A stretch of 64,000 nucleotides of DNA from Pseudoxanthomonas wuyuanensis (GTDB taxonomy: Bacteria > Pseudomonadota > Gammaproteobacteria > Xanthomonadales > Xanthomonadaceae): assembly GCF_900215535.1 (NCBI RefSeq), contig NZ_OCND01000001.1, forward strand, positions 930,001-994,000, read 5' to 3'. The notes beneath the pieces are model-generated. The model was not told the origin of the DNA and made no database searches. It worked only from the letters and a program-made list of their open reading frames with translations. A program made the position numbers and the translations under genes. Of the stretch, positions 44,454 to 53,955 are shown piece after piece (within the stretch, counting starts at the first letter, position 1; each line of letters begins with the position of its first letter).

Positions 44454-45142
44454 GCCGAAGCCCTCCGGCGGAAGCTGTAGAACAGCAGCCAGATGCCGCT
44501 CAGCGCGAACCCCAGGCCAATGGCGGCGGCGGACCGCAGCAGGTTGTTGTTGACGTCGCTGCGCGTTTCGTAATCCATGATGTGGAGCATCCACAGGAAA
44601 TCGAACCAGCGCCACAGGCTGTGCCGGCGCGCCAGCAACGCGCCGGTATCGGGTGAAAAATACAGCGTGGTGGCGCCGCGGTCGGCGAAATGCACCGCCC
44701 ACATCGGCACCGGCCGGGTGGCGACCTCCTGCGGCGCATCGGTAATCCACTGCACGCTGCTGACGCCGGCCTGGCCCTGGTACGCCGCCACCGCCAGCGC
44801 CCTGGCCGTGGCTTCGTCCAGCGGACTGATCCGTTCGCCGGAGGCGGCATCGATCAGCACGCTGCGCTCGCCCTGGCGAAGTTCGAACACCTCCCGCTCC
44901 AGCAGGCGCTTGAGCCGGTACGAAGTCATCCCCGGATAGCGCTCGGACAGCGCGGCCGGATCGATGCGCTGCGCCGATGGCTGCAACGGTTCTGCATGGG
45001 TGTGCGCCAGATGGTCGCCGTGGATGATGTCCAGCGAGATGACCGTCATGTAGACGCCGCTGATCATCCACAGCAAGGCCTGCACACCGACGATCAAGCC
45101 GATCCATTTGTGGGCGCGGCGCGCCCAGAATGCGGGTTTCAT
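44450..45142 (-). CDS. PepSY-associated membrane protein
   Basis: The 230-residue protein starts MKPAFWARRAHKWIGLIVGVQALLW and has PepSY-type helices near both ends (WMLHIMDYETRSDVNNNLLR; GFALSGIWLLFYSF). The same motif pair occurs in the fused gene downstream, so the two are paralogous halves of one complex. It follows the TonB receptor by 92 bp. Confidence 0.82.
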   Translation of the reverse strand: MKPAFWARRAHKWIGLIVGVQALLWMISGVYMTVISLDIIHGDHLAHTHAEPLQPSAQRIDPAALSERYPGMTSYRLKRLLEREVFELRQGERSVLIDAASGERISPLDEATARALAVAAYQGQAGVSSVQWITDAPQEVATRPVPMWAVHFADRGATTLYFSPDTGALLARRHSLWRWFDFLWMLHIMDYETRSDVNNNLLRSAAAIGLGFALSGIWLLFYSFRRRASA

Positions 45143-45234
45143 AAGCGGGATTCTTCCAGATTCGACTGCGTTCACAAACGCCAGGCGGCTCCGCCGGCGC
45201 ATGGCCGGCGAAGCCGCGCGCGTTCACCTGCGGC

Positions 45235-47952
45235 TCACCAGCGATATCCGATGCGCGCGTACCAACGGCGACCCAGCAAGTCGTAGGTCATCGTGTCGGT
45301 ATTGGCATCGGTATAGCTCTGGATGAAGGGCGCGTCCTTGTCGAACAGGTTGTCGATGCCCAGCGACACGTCGAAGGCTTCGCTGACCGCATACTTCAGC
45401 TGCACGTTGTGATAGCTGACGCTGGGCGCGTGGTCGCCGATATCCCCCGGCGCGGCATTGATGTCGTCGGCCGAGCCGATGTACTGCAGGCTGTAGGAGC
45501 CCGACCACGCGTCCCGCGCCATCGTCAACGAAGCGAACGCGCGCCACTGCGTATAGCTGCCTTGGCCGCCGGTGATCCTGCCGGCGTAGTCGATCTCCTC
45601 GCCGCCCGGATAAGGGACGAAGTCGTAGCGGTCCAGGTACGAAAGATCGAAGTTGACGGTGGTGTCCCAGCCCGACAGGTCGAACTCGTACAGCATGCCA
45701 AGATCGATGCCGGAGACGCGTTCGCTGGCGGTATTGACCGGCTGCGCGGACAGGAAATCCACCTCGCCGGTGACCGGATTGCGGGTGAAGTTGCTGCTGC
45801 TGCAGAAAGGATGCGCCAGATTGGGCGTGTTGTAGCACAGCGCCAACTTGGTCGAACCGGCCACGCTGCGGATGGCGTTGTCGATCTTGATGTCGTAGTA
45901 GTCCAGCGTGAGCGTCAGTCCGGGGGCGAAGCCCGGTGTCCACACCGCGCCCAGCGTCGTCGTCCTGGCATCCTCGGGCTCCAGATCGATATTGCCGCCG
46001 GTGGTGGTCAGGATGGTGTTGCCCAGTTGGGTGTATCCGGCCGGGACGCCATGGGCCTGGCAGTTCTGGTAGACCGTCGACGACGCCGGCTGGCTGCTCC
46101 AGCCGCTGCAGGGATCGGCCGTGGTCAGGTTGCCCTCGCTGACGCCGCCGAACAGTTCCGGCACGTTGGGCACGCGGAACGCGGTGGAATAGATGCCGCG
46201 CAGCTTGAAGCTGGGCACCACCTGCCAGTCCAGCCCGACCTTGTAGTTGGTGTCGCTGCCGAACAGATCGTAGTCGGAGTAGCGCACCGCGGCATTGAAC
46301 GTCAGCGAGTCGGCCAGCGCCAATCCCTGCAGCAGCGGCACCGCGAATTCGGCGAAGGCTTCCCTGGCCTCGTACTCGCCATCGATGCGTTGCTGCGCAT
46401 TGCTGTTGGCGATGCCCAGCTGGGTCAGCTGATCCGGGTCGCGCCAGCCGCGGTCCTTGCGCGCCTCCACGCCAGCGGCAAAACCCACCCAGCCGGCCGG
46501 CATTTCGAACAACTGTCCGCTCAGGTTGGCGGTGAAGCTGCGCTGTTCGTTGCCGCCGGTGTCGCGCGTGGTGAACAGGATGTAGTCCAGCACCTCGCGG
46601 GTCACGTCGCCGTAGCCGAGATAATCGGCGCAGGGAATCGCCGCCCCCGGCGCATTGCTGCAGATGGCGGTGTTCAGGGTCTGGTCCACCCGGTCCAGAT
46701 TGGCGACATTGCTGGAACCGTCGATACCGGTGTTGCGGCCCCAGTTGACGGCCGCATTCCACTCCCAGCCGGTGCCAAAGCGCCCCTCCAGGCCCAGCAC
46801 CGCACGGAAGGTGTCGGTCTCCTGGTAGAAATGGCGCGGACCGGCTTCTTCCAGGCGGCGGCGTTGCAGCACCAGATCCTGGCCGGTGGGATTGGTCGGA
46901 TGGTCTGCGGCAATGTTCATGGCGCGGTACTGGCCGAGCGAACCCGGCGTCGCCAGTTGATTGGAGCGCCGGTTGGTGAACATCAGCTCGGTGAACAGGT
47001 TCAGGTCCTCGCCCAGCGCCATGTCGCCGAATGCGCTGAAGCTCAGGCGCTTGATCGGATTGACCGCATTGAGCGACGGGTTGCCGTTGTAGTTGTGGAT
47101 GGACGAATACGGCTCATAGAAGTCGCCATCGCCGTTGGGGTCCTGATTGAAGTTGACAGTACTGCCGTCGGCCAGGCGCGCGCGGCCGCCGATGGTGGCC
47201 GAACTGCCCACGCATTGCAGTCGCCCGTCGACCTCGCCCAGCCCGCATGGCGCACGGTCGGCCATATTGACCGCCTTGCCTTCGGAATAGCTCAGCGCCG
47301 CCATCAGCGAGCCGCGGTCGCTCTGGGTGCCCCAGGACAGATCGAAAGCGTAGTCGGCACCGTCGCCCTGGAAGGTTTCGCCGTAACGGAGGCCGACCTG
47401 ACCGCCATCGAAGTCCTTCTTGGTGATGATGTTGACCACGCCGGCCACCGCATCGGCGCCGTAGATGGCCGATGCGCCGTCCTTCAGCACTTCGATGCGT
47501 TCGATCAATGCCACCGGAATCACGTTGAGATCGACCGATGCATTGGCGCCGGTACCGCCATTGACGATGCGGCGGCCGTTGAGCAGCACCAGCGTGCGGT
47601 TGATGCCCAGCCCGCGCAGGTTGACCTGGGTGGTGCCGTAACCGTTGCCGGCCCAATAGGCGTTGGTCTGGTTGCCGGCGAAACCGGCCGAAGCCGGCAG
47701 CCGCTGCAGCAGCGTTTCCACAGTGGTGGCGCCGGAACGCTGGATGGTTTCGGCATCGACCACCGTGACCGGGCCCACGCCCGATATCTGCGCGCGTTTG
47801 ATGTGGCTGCCGGTGACCCTCACCGTTTCCATCGTGGCGGCCTGGCCGGATGCCGGTTCGGCCTGTGCTTGCTGCGCTTGCGAAGTATTGACGGCACCGG
47901 CGCACAGCAGCACGCCGACCGCTGTCGCCAGTGGGTTACGCTTGAAAGACAT
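45235..47952 (-). CDS. TonB-dependent receptor, large Xanthomonad type
   Basis: The 905-residue precursor has a signal peptide (to about SQAQ), a plug with VRVTGSHIKRAQ, GVGPVTVVDAETIQRSGA, NLRGLGINRTLVLLNGRR and GASAIYGADAVAGVVNIITKKDF, and a C-terminal barrel ending in GYRW. The SHIKR-type opening is typical of the large TBDT families of Xanthomonads. The ligand cannot be read from sequence. Neighbouring PepSY reductases suggest a metal chelate. Confidence 0.88.
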   Translation of the reverse strand: MSFKRNPLATAVGVLLCAGAVNTSQAQQAQAEPASGQAATMETVRVTGSHIKRAQISGVGPVTVVDAETIQRSGATTVETLLQRLPASAGFAGNQTNAYWAGNGYGTTQVNLRGLGINRTLVLLNGRRIVNGGTGANASVDLNVIPVALIERIEVLKDGASAIYGADAVAGVVNIITKKDFDGGQVGLRYGETFQGDGADYAFDLSWGTQSDRGSLMAALSYSEGKAVNMADRAPCGLGEVDGRLQCVGSSATIGGRARLADGSTVNFNQDPNGDGDFYEPYSSIHNYNGNPSLNAVNPIKRLSFSAFGDMALGEDLNLFTELMFTNRRSNQLATPGSLGQYRAMNIAADHPTNPTGQDLVLQRRRLEEAGPRHFYQETDTFRAVLGLEGRFGTGWEWNAAVNWGRNTGIDGSSNVANLDRVDQTLNTAICSNAPGAAIPCADYLGYGDVTREVLDYILFTTRDTGGNEQRSFTANLSGQLFEMPAGWVGFAAGVEARKDRGWRDPDQLTQLGIANSNAQQRIDGEYEAREAFAEFAVPLLQGLALADSLTFNAAVRYSDYDLFGSDTNYKVGLDWQVVPSFKLRGIYSTAFRVPNVPELFGGVSEGNLTTADPCSGWSSQPASSTVYQNCQAHGVPAGYTQLGNTILTTTGGNIDLEPEDARTTTLGAVWTPGFAPGLTLTLDYYDIKIDNAIRSVAGSTKLALCYNTPNLAHPFCSSSNFTRNPVTGEVDFLSAQPVNTASERVSGIDLGMLYEFDLSGWDTTVNFDLSYLDRYDFVPYPGGEEIDYAGRITGGQGSYTQWRAFASLTMARDAWSGSYSLQYIGSADDINAAPGDIGDHAPSVSYHNVQLKYAVSEAFDVSLGIDNLFDKDAPFIQSYTDANTDTMTYDLLGRRWYARIGYRW

Positions 47953-48036
47953 GGGTTCTCTCCCCAATCGGGTTGATCTTGTTCGGGTTCGGCCCGCTTG
48001 GCGCTAGGCGCGCCGCGGATGGCAGGGCCAACGGAA

Positions 48037-48055
48037 GCTCGCCGGCAAGGCGAGC
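48037..48055 (-). other. Hairpin between CopL-like gene and TonB receptor gene
   Basis: GCTCGCC (48037-48043) pairs with GGCGAGC (48049-48055) in the 111-bp gap. No strong T-run follows, so partial termination is only possible. Confidence 0.35.
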
Positions 48056-48063
48056 GGACAAGA

Positions 48064-48453
48064 TCAGGCGATAGGAGGTCGGAAGACCGGGGAGATCTCG
48101 TTGCGGACGCTGTGCGTCCTCAGGGTGCCGAGATAGACCGAAGCCAGCGCGTGCTGGGCGGAGAAAAGCACGCTGCCGCCGGGCGGATAGAAGGTGAGCA
48201 TGCAACTGCAGCCGCAGAAGGCCTGGGCGCCGCAATCGCAGCCCTGGTGCGCGGTCCGGCCATCATTCTGTTGCCTGTCCGCAGCGCTGCCGTCTTCGCA
48301 ATCTTCGATGTTCCCCTGTCCCGCCGCCGCGGACGCTTCGGCGTGCGCGATTGCGCCAACCGCCATCCGGGTGGAGGCCCAGGCGCCCAGTACGCCTTCC
48401 GCGCACAGCACGAAAATCAACAGCACTCGCAGCAGCGACTTGGCGGACGGCAT
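48064..48453 (-). CDS. CopL-like Cys-rich exported protein
   Basis: The 129-residue protein has a signal segment (SLLRVLLIFVLCAEGVLGAWAS), a Cys/His-rich middle (HQGCDCGAQAFCGCSC) and a C-terminus FRPPIA. This is the layout of Xanthomonas CopL proteins, which are needed for copper-induced expression of copper resistance genes. It is first in a leftward set with the TonB receptor and diverges from cueR-copA, again a copper setting. The family call is from overall pattern, not a search. Confidence 0.68.
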   Translation of the reverse strand: MPSAKSLLRVLLIFVLCAEGVLGAWASTRMAVGAIAHAEASAAAGQGNIEDCEDGSAADRQQNDGRTAHQGCDCGAQAFCGCSCMLTFYPPGGSVLFSAQHALASVYLGTLRTHSVRNEISPVFRPPIA

Positions 48454-48493
48454 GGGTGGCGTGGGGGGTTCAACGTGGGGTTGACGCCCCAAG

Positions 48494-48522
48494 CAATAAC
48501 ACGCGTTAAAAACCCGTGTCAA
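48494..48522 (-). promoter_or_regulatory. Sigma-70-type promoter of CopL-like gene with embedded palindrome
   Basis: On the minus strand TTGACA (48522-48517) and TTATTG (48499-48494) are 17 bp apart. The spacer holds the dyad ACACG-N11-CGTGT (48499-48519), a possible repressor site. Confidence 0.6.
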
Positions 48523-48701
48523 CGCATCGGCGTCTTGCGGGTCGTCCGCCACGCCGCCAGCGTCGGAGAATCCGCGGACTGCCAAGCGCCGGACCGGCTC
48601 CCTCTGGCTACCGTTTTCGACAAGTTCGCGGAAATCAAAGCTGCCGCAGCGCCAGCGGGCGAACCGTTGGTCGGTCCGGCGCCTGATGGCCCGACAAACC
48701 C

Positions 48702-48733
48702 TTGACTCTTGACCAAGGTCAAAGGTGCAGAAT
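48702..48733 (+). promoter_or_regulatory. MerR-type promoter/operator of cueR-copA
   Basis: TTGACT (48702-48707) and CAGAAT (48728-48733) are separated by a long 20-bp spacer that contains the perfect dyad TTGACCAAGGTCAA (48709-48722). A stretched spacer with a central dyad is the hallmark of MerR-family control. Confidence 0.75.
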
Positions 48734-48761
48734 GCGCGGGTCAGCCATTCCGGAGACCGCC

Positions 48762-49160
48762 ATGAATATCGGACAGCTCGCGCGCCAGGCCGGCGTTGCC
48801 ATCGATACCATCCGCTACTACGAACGCCAGCGGCTGCTGCCGGATCCGCCGCGCAGCGCCAGCGGCTACCGCCGCTACGAAAGCGGCGACGTGGTCCGTC
48901 TGCATTTCATCCGCCGCGCCAAAGGGCTGGGTTTCACCCTGGACGAAATCCGCGAACTGCTGGCCCTGAGCGCCAGCCGCGACCAGGACATGGCGGCGAT
49001 GAAGACCGTTGCCGCGGCCAAGCTGGCGGTGGTCGAACAACGCCTGCAGGAACTGACCCGCATGCGCGATGCGCTGCGCACCCTGGTCGACGTCTGCCCG
49101 GGCCACGGGGCCCTGGAGCAGTGCCCCATCCTCAATGCCTTGACGGAGGAAACCGCATGA
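48762..49160 (+). CDS. cueR: MerR-family Cu(I)-responsive regulator
   Basis: The 132-residue protein has a MerR helix-turn-helix ([26 protein letters not shown]), a dimer helix and a metal loop [12 protein letters not shown], matching the two-cysteine Cu(I) loop of CueR. Its stop overlaps copA (ATGA), so it controls its own operon with the exporter. The start removes an upstream extension lying in the promoter. Confidence 0.9.
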   Translation: MNIGQLARQAGVAIDTIRYYERQRLLPDPPRSASGYRRYESGDVVRLHFIRRAKGLGFTLDEIRELLALSASRDQDMAAMKTVAAAKLAVVEQRLQELTRMRDALRTLVDVCPGHGALEQCPILNALTEETA

Positions 49161-51511
49161 GCGCGCACAGCCACAATGGCGCTCCATCGCATGCATGCTG
49201 CGGCCGGCATGGCACTGCTGGGCAGGAAGACGGCGGGAAAGCCCGAGACCCGGTCTGCGGCATGCGCGTGGACCCGGCGCAAACCGCGCACCACGCCCAA
49301 CACCAGGGACAGGACTACCACTTCTGTTCCGCCGGCTGCCGGACCAAGTTCGTTGGCGATCCGGAGAAATATCTGAATCCGGGCGAAGCCGCCGCGCCGG
49401 CGGCCCCGCCCGGCACCCAGTACACCTGCCCGATGCATCCGGAAATCGTTCGCGATGCGCCCGGCACCTGCCCCATCTGCGGGATGGCGCTGGAACCGAT
49501 GATGCCGTCGCTGGACGAGGACGAGAACCCGGAGCTGCGCGACTTCCGCCGCCGCTTCTGGTGGACGCTGCCGTTGACCGTCGCCACCCTGCTGCTGGCG
49601 ATGGCGGGGCAATACCTGCACCTGTTCTCGCCGACGCTGCGCAGCTGGCTGGAACTGGTCCTGAGCGCACCGGTGGTGTTGTGGGCGGCCTGGCCGTTCT
49701 TCGTGCGCTGGGCTCAGTCCATCGGCAACCGCAGCCCCAACATGTGGACGCTGATCGGTACCGGCGTGGCGGCCGCGTTCGGCTACAGCGTGCTGGCCAC
49801 GGTCGCGCCGGGCGTGTTTCCCGATTCGTTCCGCGAACACGGCCGCGTCGGCGTCTATTTCGAAGCCGCCGCGGTGATCGTCTCGCTGACCCTGCTGGGC
49901 CAGATACTGGAATTGCGTGCGCGTTCGAAGACCTCGGCCGCCATCAAGGCCCTGCTGGGGCTGGCGCCCAAGACCGCGCGCCGCCTGCGCGAGGACGGCA
50001 GCGAAGAGGACATCGAACTGAGCCATGTCCATGTCGGCGACCGCCTGCGCGTGCGCCCGGGCGAGAAGGTGCCGGTCGACGGCAAGGTCATCGAGGGCCA
50101 CTCCAACGTCGACGAATCGATGCTGACCGGCGAACCGATACCGGTCGAAAAAGCCGTCGGCGCCGCGGTGATCGGCGCCACCATGAACGGCAACGGCAGC
50201 CTGGTCATCCGCGCCGAGAAGGTCGGTTCGGCAACCGTGCTGTCGCAGATCGTGCAACTGGTGGCGCAGGCGCAGCGTTCGCGCGCGCCGATGCAGCGCA
50301 TGGCCGACAAGGTCGCGTTCTGGTTCGTGCTGGCGGTGCTGGCGGTGGCGCTGGCCACGTTCCTGGTCTGGGGCCTGTTGGGCCCCGAACCGTCATGGAC
50401 CTACGCCGTGCTCAACGCCGTGTCGGTGCTGATCATCGCCTGCCCGTGCGCGCTGGGGCTGGCGACGCCGATGTCGATCATGGTGGCCACCGGGCAGGCG
50501 GCCAAGGGCGGCGTGCTGTTCCGCGATGCCGAGGCCATCGAGAACTTCCGCAAGATCGATACCTTGATCGTCGACAAGACCGGAACATTGACCGAAGGCC
50601 GTCCTAAGTTCCGCACCGTCGTGGCCATCGGGGAACGCAGCGAGGACGACGTGCTGCGCCTGGCCGCCAGCCTGGATCAGAACAGCGAGCATCCGCTGGC
50701 CGATGCCATCGTCGCCGAGGCGCGCCAGCGCAAGCTGACGCTGACCGCCCCGGACAGCTTCGAATCCTCTACCGGCATCGGCGTGCGTGGCCGGGTCGCC
50801 GGAAACGGGATCGCGATCGGCAATACCGCGCTGATGCGCGAACTGGGCGTGGATCCGGATCCGCTGCGCGAGCGCGCCGAGGCCCTGCGCAGGGAAGGCG
50901 CCAGCGTGATGTTCGTGGCCATCGACGACCAGCTCGCCGGCCTGCTGGCGGTCGCCGACCCGATCAAGGCCTCCACCGCCGACGCCATCGGCGCGCTGCA
51001 TCGGGCCGGATTGCGCATCGTCATGGCCACCGGCGACGGCGCGGCGACCGCCCAGGCGGTGGCGCGCACGCTGGGCATCGATGAGGTGCACGGCGAAGTG
51101 CGCCCGAAGGACAAGATCGAACTGGTGCAGCGGCTGAAAGCCGAAGGCCGGACCGTGGCGATGGCAGGCGACGGCATCAACGATGCGCCCGCCCTGGCCG
51201 GCGCCGATATCGGCATCGCCATGGGCACCGGTACCGACGTGGCCATGTCCAGCGCCCAGGTCACCCTGGTCAAGGGCGATCTGCGCGGCATCGTCCGCGC
51301 CCGCGTCCTCTCCACGGCGACGGTGGCCAACATGAAGCAGAACCTGACCTTCGCGTTCCTGTACAACGCGCTGGGCGTGCCGATCGCCGCCGGCGTGCTG
51401 TTCCCGCTCACCGGACTGCTGCTGAGCCCGATGATCGCCGCGCTGGCGATGAGCCTGAGTTCGGTTTCGGTGGTGGTCAACGCGCTGCGGTTGGGGCGTA
51501 CCGAGTTTTAA
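49157..51511 (+). CDS. copA: Copper-exporting P1B-type ATPase with YHS and CPMH metal-binding modules
   Basis: The 784-residue ATPase exports Cu(I). Its N-terminus has no classical HMA CxxC domain but a His/Cys-rich leader ([15 protein letters not shown]), a YHS domain ([22 protein letters not shown]) and a second module ([22 protein letters not shown]). The core has the CPC site (ACPCALGL), DKTGT phosphorylation site, HP locus (SEHPLA) and [10 protein letters not shown]. It is coupled to cueR. Confidence 0.93.
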   Translation: MSAHSHNGAPSHACCGRHGTAGQEDGGKARDPVCGMRVDPAQTAHHAQHQGQDYHFCSAGCRTKFVGDPEKYLNPGEAAAPAAPPGTQYTCPMHPEIVRDAPGTCPICGMALEPMMPSLDEDENPELRDFRRRFWWTLPLTVATLLLAMAGQYLHLFSPTLRSWLELVLSAPVVLWAAWPFFVRWAQSIGNRSPNMWTLIGTGVAAAFGYSVLATVAPGVFPDSFREHGRVGVYFEAAAVIVSLTLLGQILELRARSKTSAAIKALLGLAPKTARRLREDGSEEDIELSHVHVGDRLRVRPGEKVPVDGKVIEGHSNVDESMLTGEPIPVEKAVGAAVIGATMNGNGSLVIRAEKVGSATVLSQIVQLVAQAQRSRAPMQRMADKVAFWFVLAVLAVALATFLVWGLLGPEPSWTYAVLNAVSVLIIACPCALGLATPMSIMVATGQAAKGGVLFRDAEAIENFRKIDTLIVDKTGTLTEGRPKFRTVVAIGERSEDDVLRLAASLDQNSEHPLADAIVAEARQRKLTLTAPDSFESSTGIGVRGRVAGNGIAIGNTALMRELGVDPDPLRERAEALRREGASVMFVAIDDQLAGLLAVADPIKASTADAIGALHRAGLRIVMATGDGAATAQAVARTLGIDEVHGEVRPKDKIELVQRLKAEGRTVAMAGDGINDAPALAGADIGIAMGTGTDVAMSSAQVTLVKGDLRGIVRARVLSTATVANMKQNLTFAFLYNALGVPIAAGVLFPLTGLLLSPMIAALAMSLSSVSVVVNALRLGRTEF

Positions 51512-51989
51512 GGCGTCGTTGCATCCGATCATCGGGCCTGCGCGCACCGTGAAGCGGAGCTTGTCCATGTTCCCCGGGCGGTATCCACTGCTGTTCGTGC
51601 ATGGGCTTCGGAACGGCCAACCGAGCGAGCTCAAGAGCACCAGAATAGAAATCCTTGTGGGAGCGACATAAGTCGCGACATTGATGCTTCCGTCGCGACT
51701 TACGTCGCTCCCACCAGGCGGCGATATCAGCGGTGGCGGGCCGCGCTGGCCCCAACGCAGCGTTGGCGAAAAGCAGCCATCGCGTGCCACGCCCATGCCA
51801 GCCCTGGCCTCGCAGGCGCCTGCGGCGCTATCGCGCTGCGGGGACAGATTGCGTTGCTATCGGCGTCCTTCGCTGTCCGCTGCACCCTCTGTGCCAGCGC
51901 TGCCAGTTTCAGCAGCGTCAACAGGCCAGCGTTCTGGATTCCGCCACTCCCCGCTAGAATGCCGACGCGGGCATCAATCGGGGAATACC
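51512..51989. repeat. Gene-free stretch with REP-like inverted pair (51654-51717)
   Basis: CTTGTGGGAGCGACATAAGT plus CGCGAC, the linker ATTGATGCTTCC, then the inverted GTCGCGACTTACGTCGCTCC and CACCAGG. It is the most regular REP pair of the window. No gene is seen in the rest of the 478 bp between copA and the antiporter. Confidence 0.85.
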
Positions 51990-53375
51990 ATGCACAGGCA
52001 GGCAACGCCGCCGGCGACCGGGCGCGCCGGCAAAGCATCGCTTGGGCGATACGCGCTTTTGGTAGCGCTGCCGCTGCTGGCGGCAACGGCGCTTGCGCTT
52101 CATTTCGGCGGCCAACAAACGGGGCTCGACATGGCTCCGGCCATGGTCACCCATCTGTCCTCGCCGCTGGCGCGGTTCCTGCTGCAGTTGCTGACCGTGC
52201 TGGTGGTGGCAAAAGTCGCGGGGTGGTTGCTGCGCCACCTGGGCCAGCCCGCCGTCATTGGAGAAATGGCGGCCGGACTGTTGCTGGGTCCGTTGCTGTT
52301 CGGCGCGCTGCTGCCGCAAACCCAGGCCTGGTTGTTCGCGCCCGAGTCCTTGGGAGCGCTGACCCTGGTCAGCCAGTTGGGTGTGCTGATGTTCCTGTTC
52401 GTGGCCGGCGCCGAGTTCGAGGTTTCCAGGTTGCGCGGCCAGCGCGGCTTCGCGCTGCTGGTCAGCCACGCCGGCATCGCGCTGCCGTTCCTGGGCGGCG
52501 TGTTGCTGGCATTTGCGCTGTATCGCCACCACGCGCCGGTGGGGGTTGGCTTTACCGGTTTCGCATTGTTCATGGGTATCGCCTTGAGCGTCACCGCGTT
52601 TCCGGTGCTGTTGCGCATCCTCTCCGATCGCGGAATGGAGGGCACGTCGCTGGGACGCATCGCCATCGCCTGCGCCGCGTTGGGCGATGCCAGCGCCTGG
52701 TGCCTGTTGGCCATCGTGGTGGCATGGGTGCATGCCGGTAGCTGGAACGCGGCGCTGCTCAGCCTGGCCGGAAGCCTGGTCTTCGCGGTGGTGATGGTTT
52801 CCGCGTTGCGCCCATGGATCAGCAAGCGTTCGATTGCGCCGGCACGCGAGGGTCGCGCGCTGATAGCCCTGTTGCTGCTGGCGTTGGCGGCGGCGCTGGC
52901 GACCGAACTGCTGGGCATCCATGCCCTGTTCGGGGCATTCCTGGCCGGTGCCGCGGTATCGGGCAACCAGCGACTGCGCGATCTGCTGGTGCAGCGGGTG
53001 GAGCCGCTGGCGATCGCATTGCTGCTTCCGTTGTTCTTCGCGATGACCGGCCTGCGCCTGCGCATCGATGGCTGGCAGGCTGGCGACCTGCTGCTGTGCG
53101 GGGCCGTGATAGCGGTCGCCACGCTGGGCAAGTTCGGCGGCACCTGGCTGGCCGCACGTTCGGCCGGCATGCCTTCGGCCGAGGCTTCGCGCCTGGGCGT
53201 GCTGATGAACACCCGCGGCCTGATGGAACTGATCGTGCTGAACCTGGGCTACGAGCTGGGCCTGATCGGCGACCGCCTGTTTGCGGTGCTGGTCATCATG
53301 GCATTGGTGACCACCGCAATGACCGGTCCGTTGCTGGATCTGCTCGATCGCCGCGCCGATCAGCGGCGACGATGA
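51990..53375 (+). CDS. CPA2-family cation/proton antiporter
   Basis: The 461-residue membrane protein has about twelve helices with the Kef/NapA-type wording GQPAVIGEMAAGLLLGP, LGVLMFLFVAGAEFE, LSVTAFPVLLRIL and LGVLMNTRGLMELIVLN. There is no C-terminal RCK/TrkA-N domain. It exchanges a cation for protons. The ATG at 51990 has GGGGAA upstream; longer upstream frames run through the REP region. Confidence 0.85.
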   Translation: MHRQATPPATGRAGKASLGRYALLVALPLLAATALALHFGGQQTGLDMAPAMVTHLSSPLARFLLQLLTVLVVAKVAGWLLRHLGQPAVIGEMAAGLLLGPLLFGALLPQTQAWLFAPESLGALTLVSQLGVLMFLFVAGAEFEVSRLRGQRGFALLVSHAGIALPFLGGVLLAFALYRHHAPVGVGFTGFALFMGIALSVTAFPVLLRILSDRGMEGTSLGRIAIACAALGDASAWCLLAIVVAWVHAGSWNAALLSLAGSLVFAVVMVSALRPWISKRSIAPAREGRALIALLLLALAAALATELLGIHALFGAFLAGAAVSGNQRLRDLLVQRVEPLAIALLLPLFFAMTGLRLRIDGWQAGDLLLCGAVIAVATLGKFGGTWLAARSAGMPSAEASRLGVLMNTRGLMELIVLNLGYELGLIGDRLFAVLVIMALVTTAMTGPLLDLLDRRADQRRR

Positions 53376-53400
53376 CGCTGGCGGAATAAACCCGCCAGCG
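53376..53400. terminator. Bidirectional terminator hairpin
   Basis: CGCTGGCGG (53376-53384) pairs perfectly with CCGCCAGCG (53392-53400). It lies between the antiporter stop and the convergent end of the pigment-side unit. Confidence 0.7.
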
Positions 53401-53411
53401 CCGGTGAACGC

Positions 53412-53855
53412 TCACTTGCCCAGTTTGGCGTAGGTGCCCTTCAACGCGACGCCGGACATGATGTTGCCGGCATAGCATTCGTAGTGGGTCGCGCTGCGGA
53501 ATTCGTTTTTCTTGTAATAGCTGACCATGTCGATTACCGCATTGGCGCCGCGCGCCCTGGCCGACTCCTGGAATGCCTTCAGCACCGACAGCGCCACCCA
53601 GCGGCAGGCTTCCTCATCGGACTTGCCCACGCCGTTGGTCTTCTTGTTGGACACATCCTCGCCCATCTTCGAAGCCGCTGCCGGATGCGGCTGGCCGGCC
53701 AGGTAGAAGCGCACGCTGCCGTCGATGCCGGCTTCCTTGGCCTGTGGCGAATCCAGCAGTTCCTGCAACGGCAGCTCGACGCGGCGATCGGCGGCAGCGG
53801 CGTGCGTGGCCGTCATCGCCAAGCCGATCAAAGCAGTTGTCAGAAGTCGTTTCAT
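53412..53855 (-). CDS. Exported small protein at end of pigment cluster
   Basis: The 147-residue precursor has a signal peptide (MKRLLTTALIGLAMTATHAAA). The mature part contains ARARGANAVIDMVSYYKKNEF and ends GVALKGTYAKLGK, faintly like YbjQ-type domains; similar proteins in Xanthomonads are sometimes labelled excinuclease subunits, which is clearly not its role. Function unknown. It follows the next gene by 100 bp and shares its direction. Confidence 0.65.
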   Translation of the reverse strand: MKRLLTTALIGLAMTATHAAAADRRVELPLQELLDSPQAKEAGIDGSVRFYLAGQPHPAAASKMGEDVSNKKTNGVGKSDEEACRWVALSVLKAFQESARARGANAVIDMVSYYKKNEFRSATHYECYAGNIMSGVALKGTYAKLGK

Positions 53856-53955
53856 GGTGTCACTCCATTGGACGGGAAGAATGACCTGTCCGCTGGATGC
53901 GGCGCAGGTCGCCAGCGCTGGCGCCACGGGATCCTGCCGGCTCGATGGTGGCAGG

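Noticed and set aside
45409..47976. An 855-residue open frame antisense to the TonB receptor
   Set aside because: Same reason: the receptor on the minus strand has plug motifs, a signal peptide and a terminal aromatic; the antisense frame has none.
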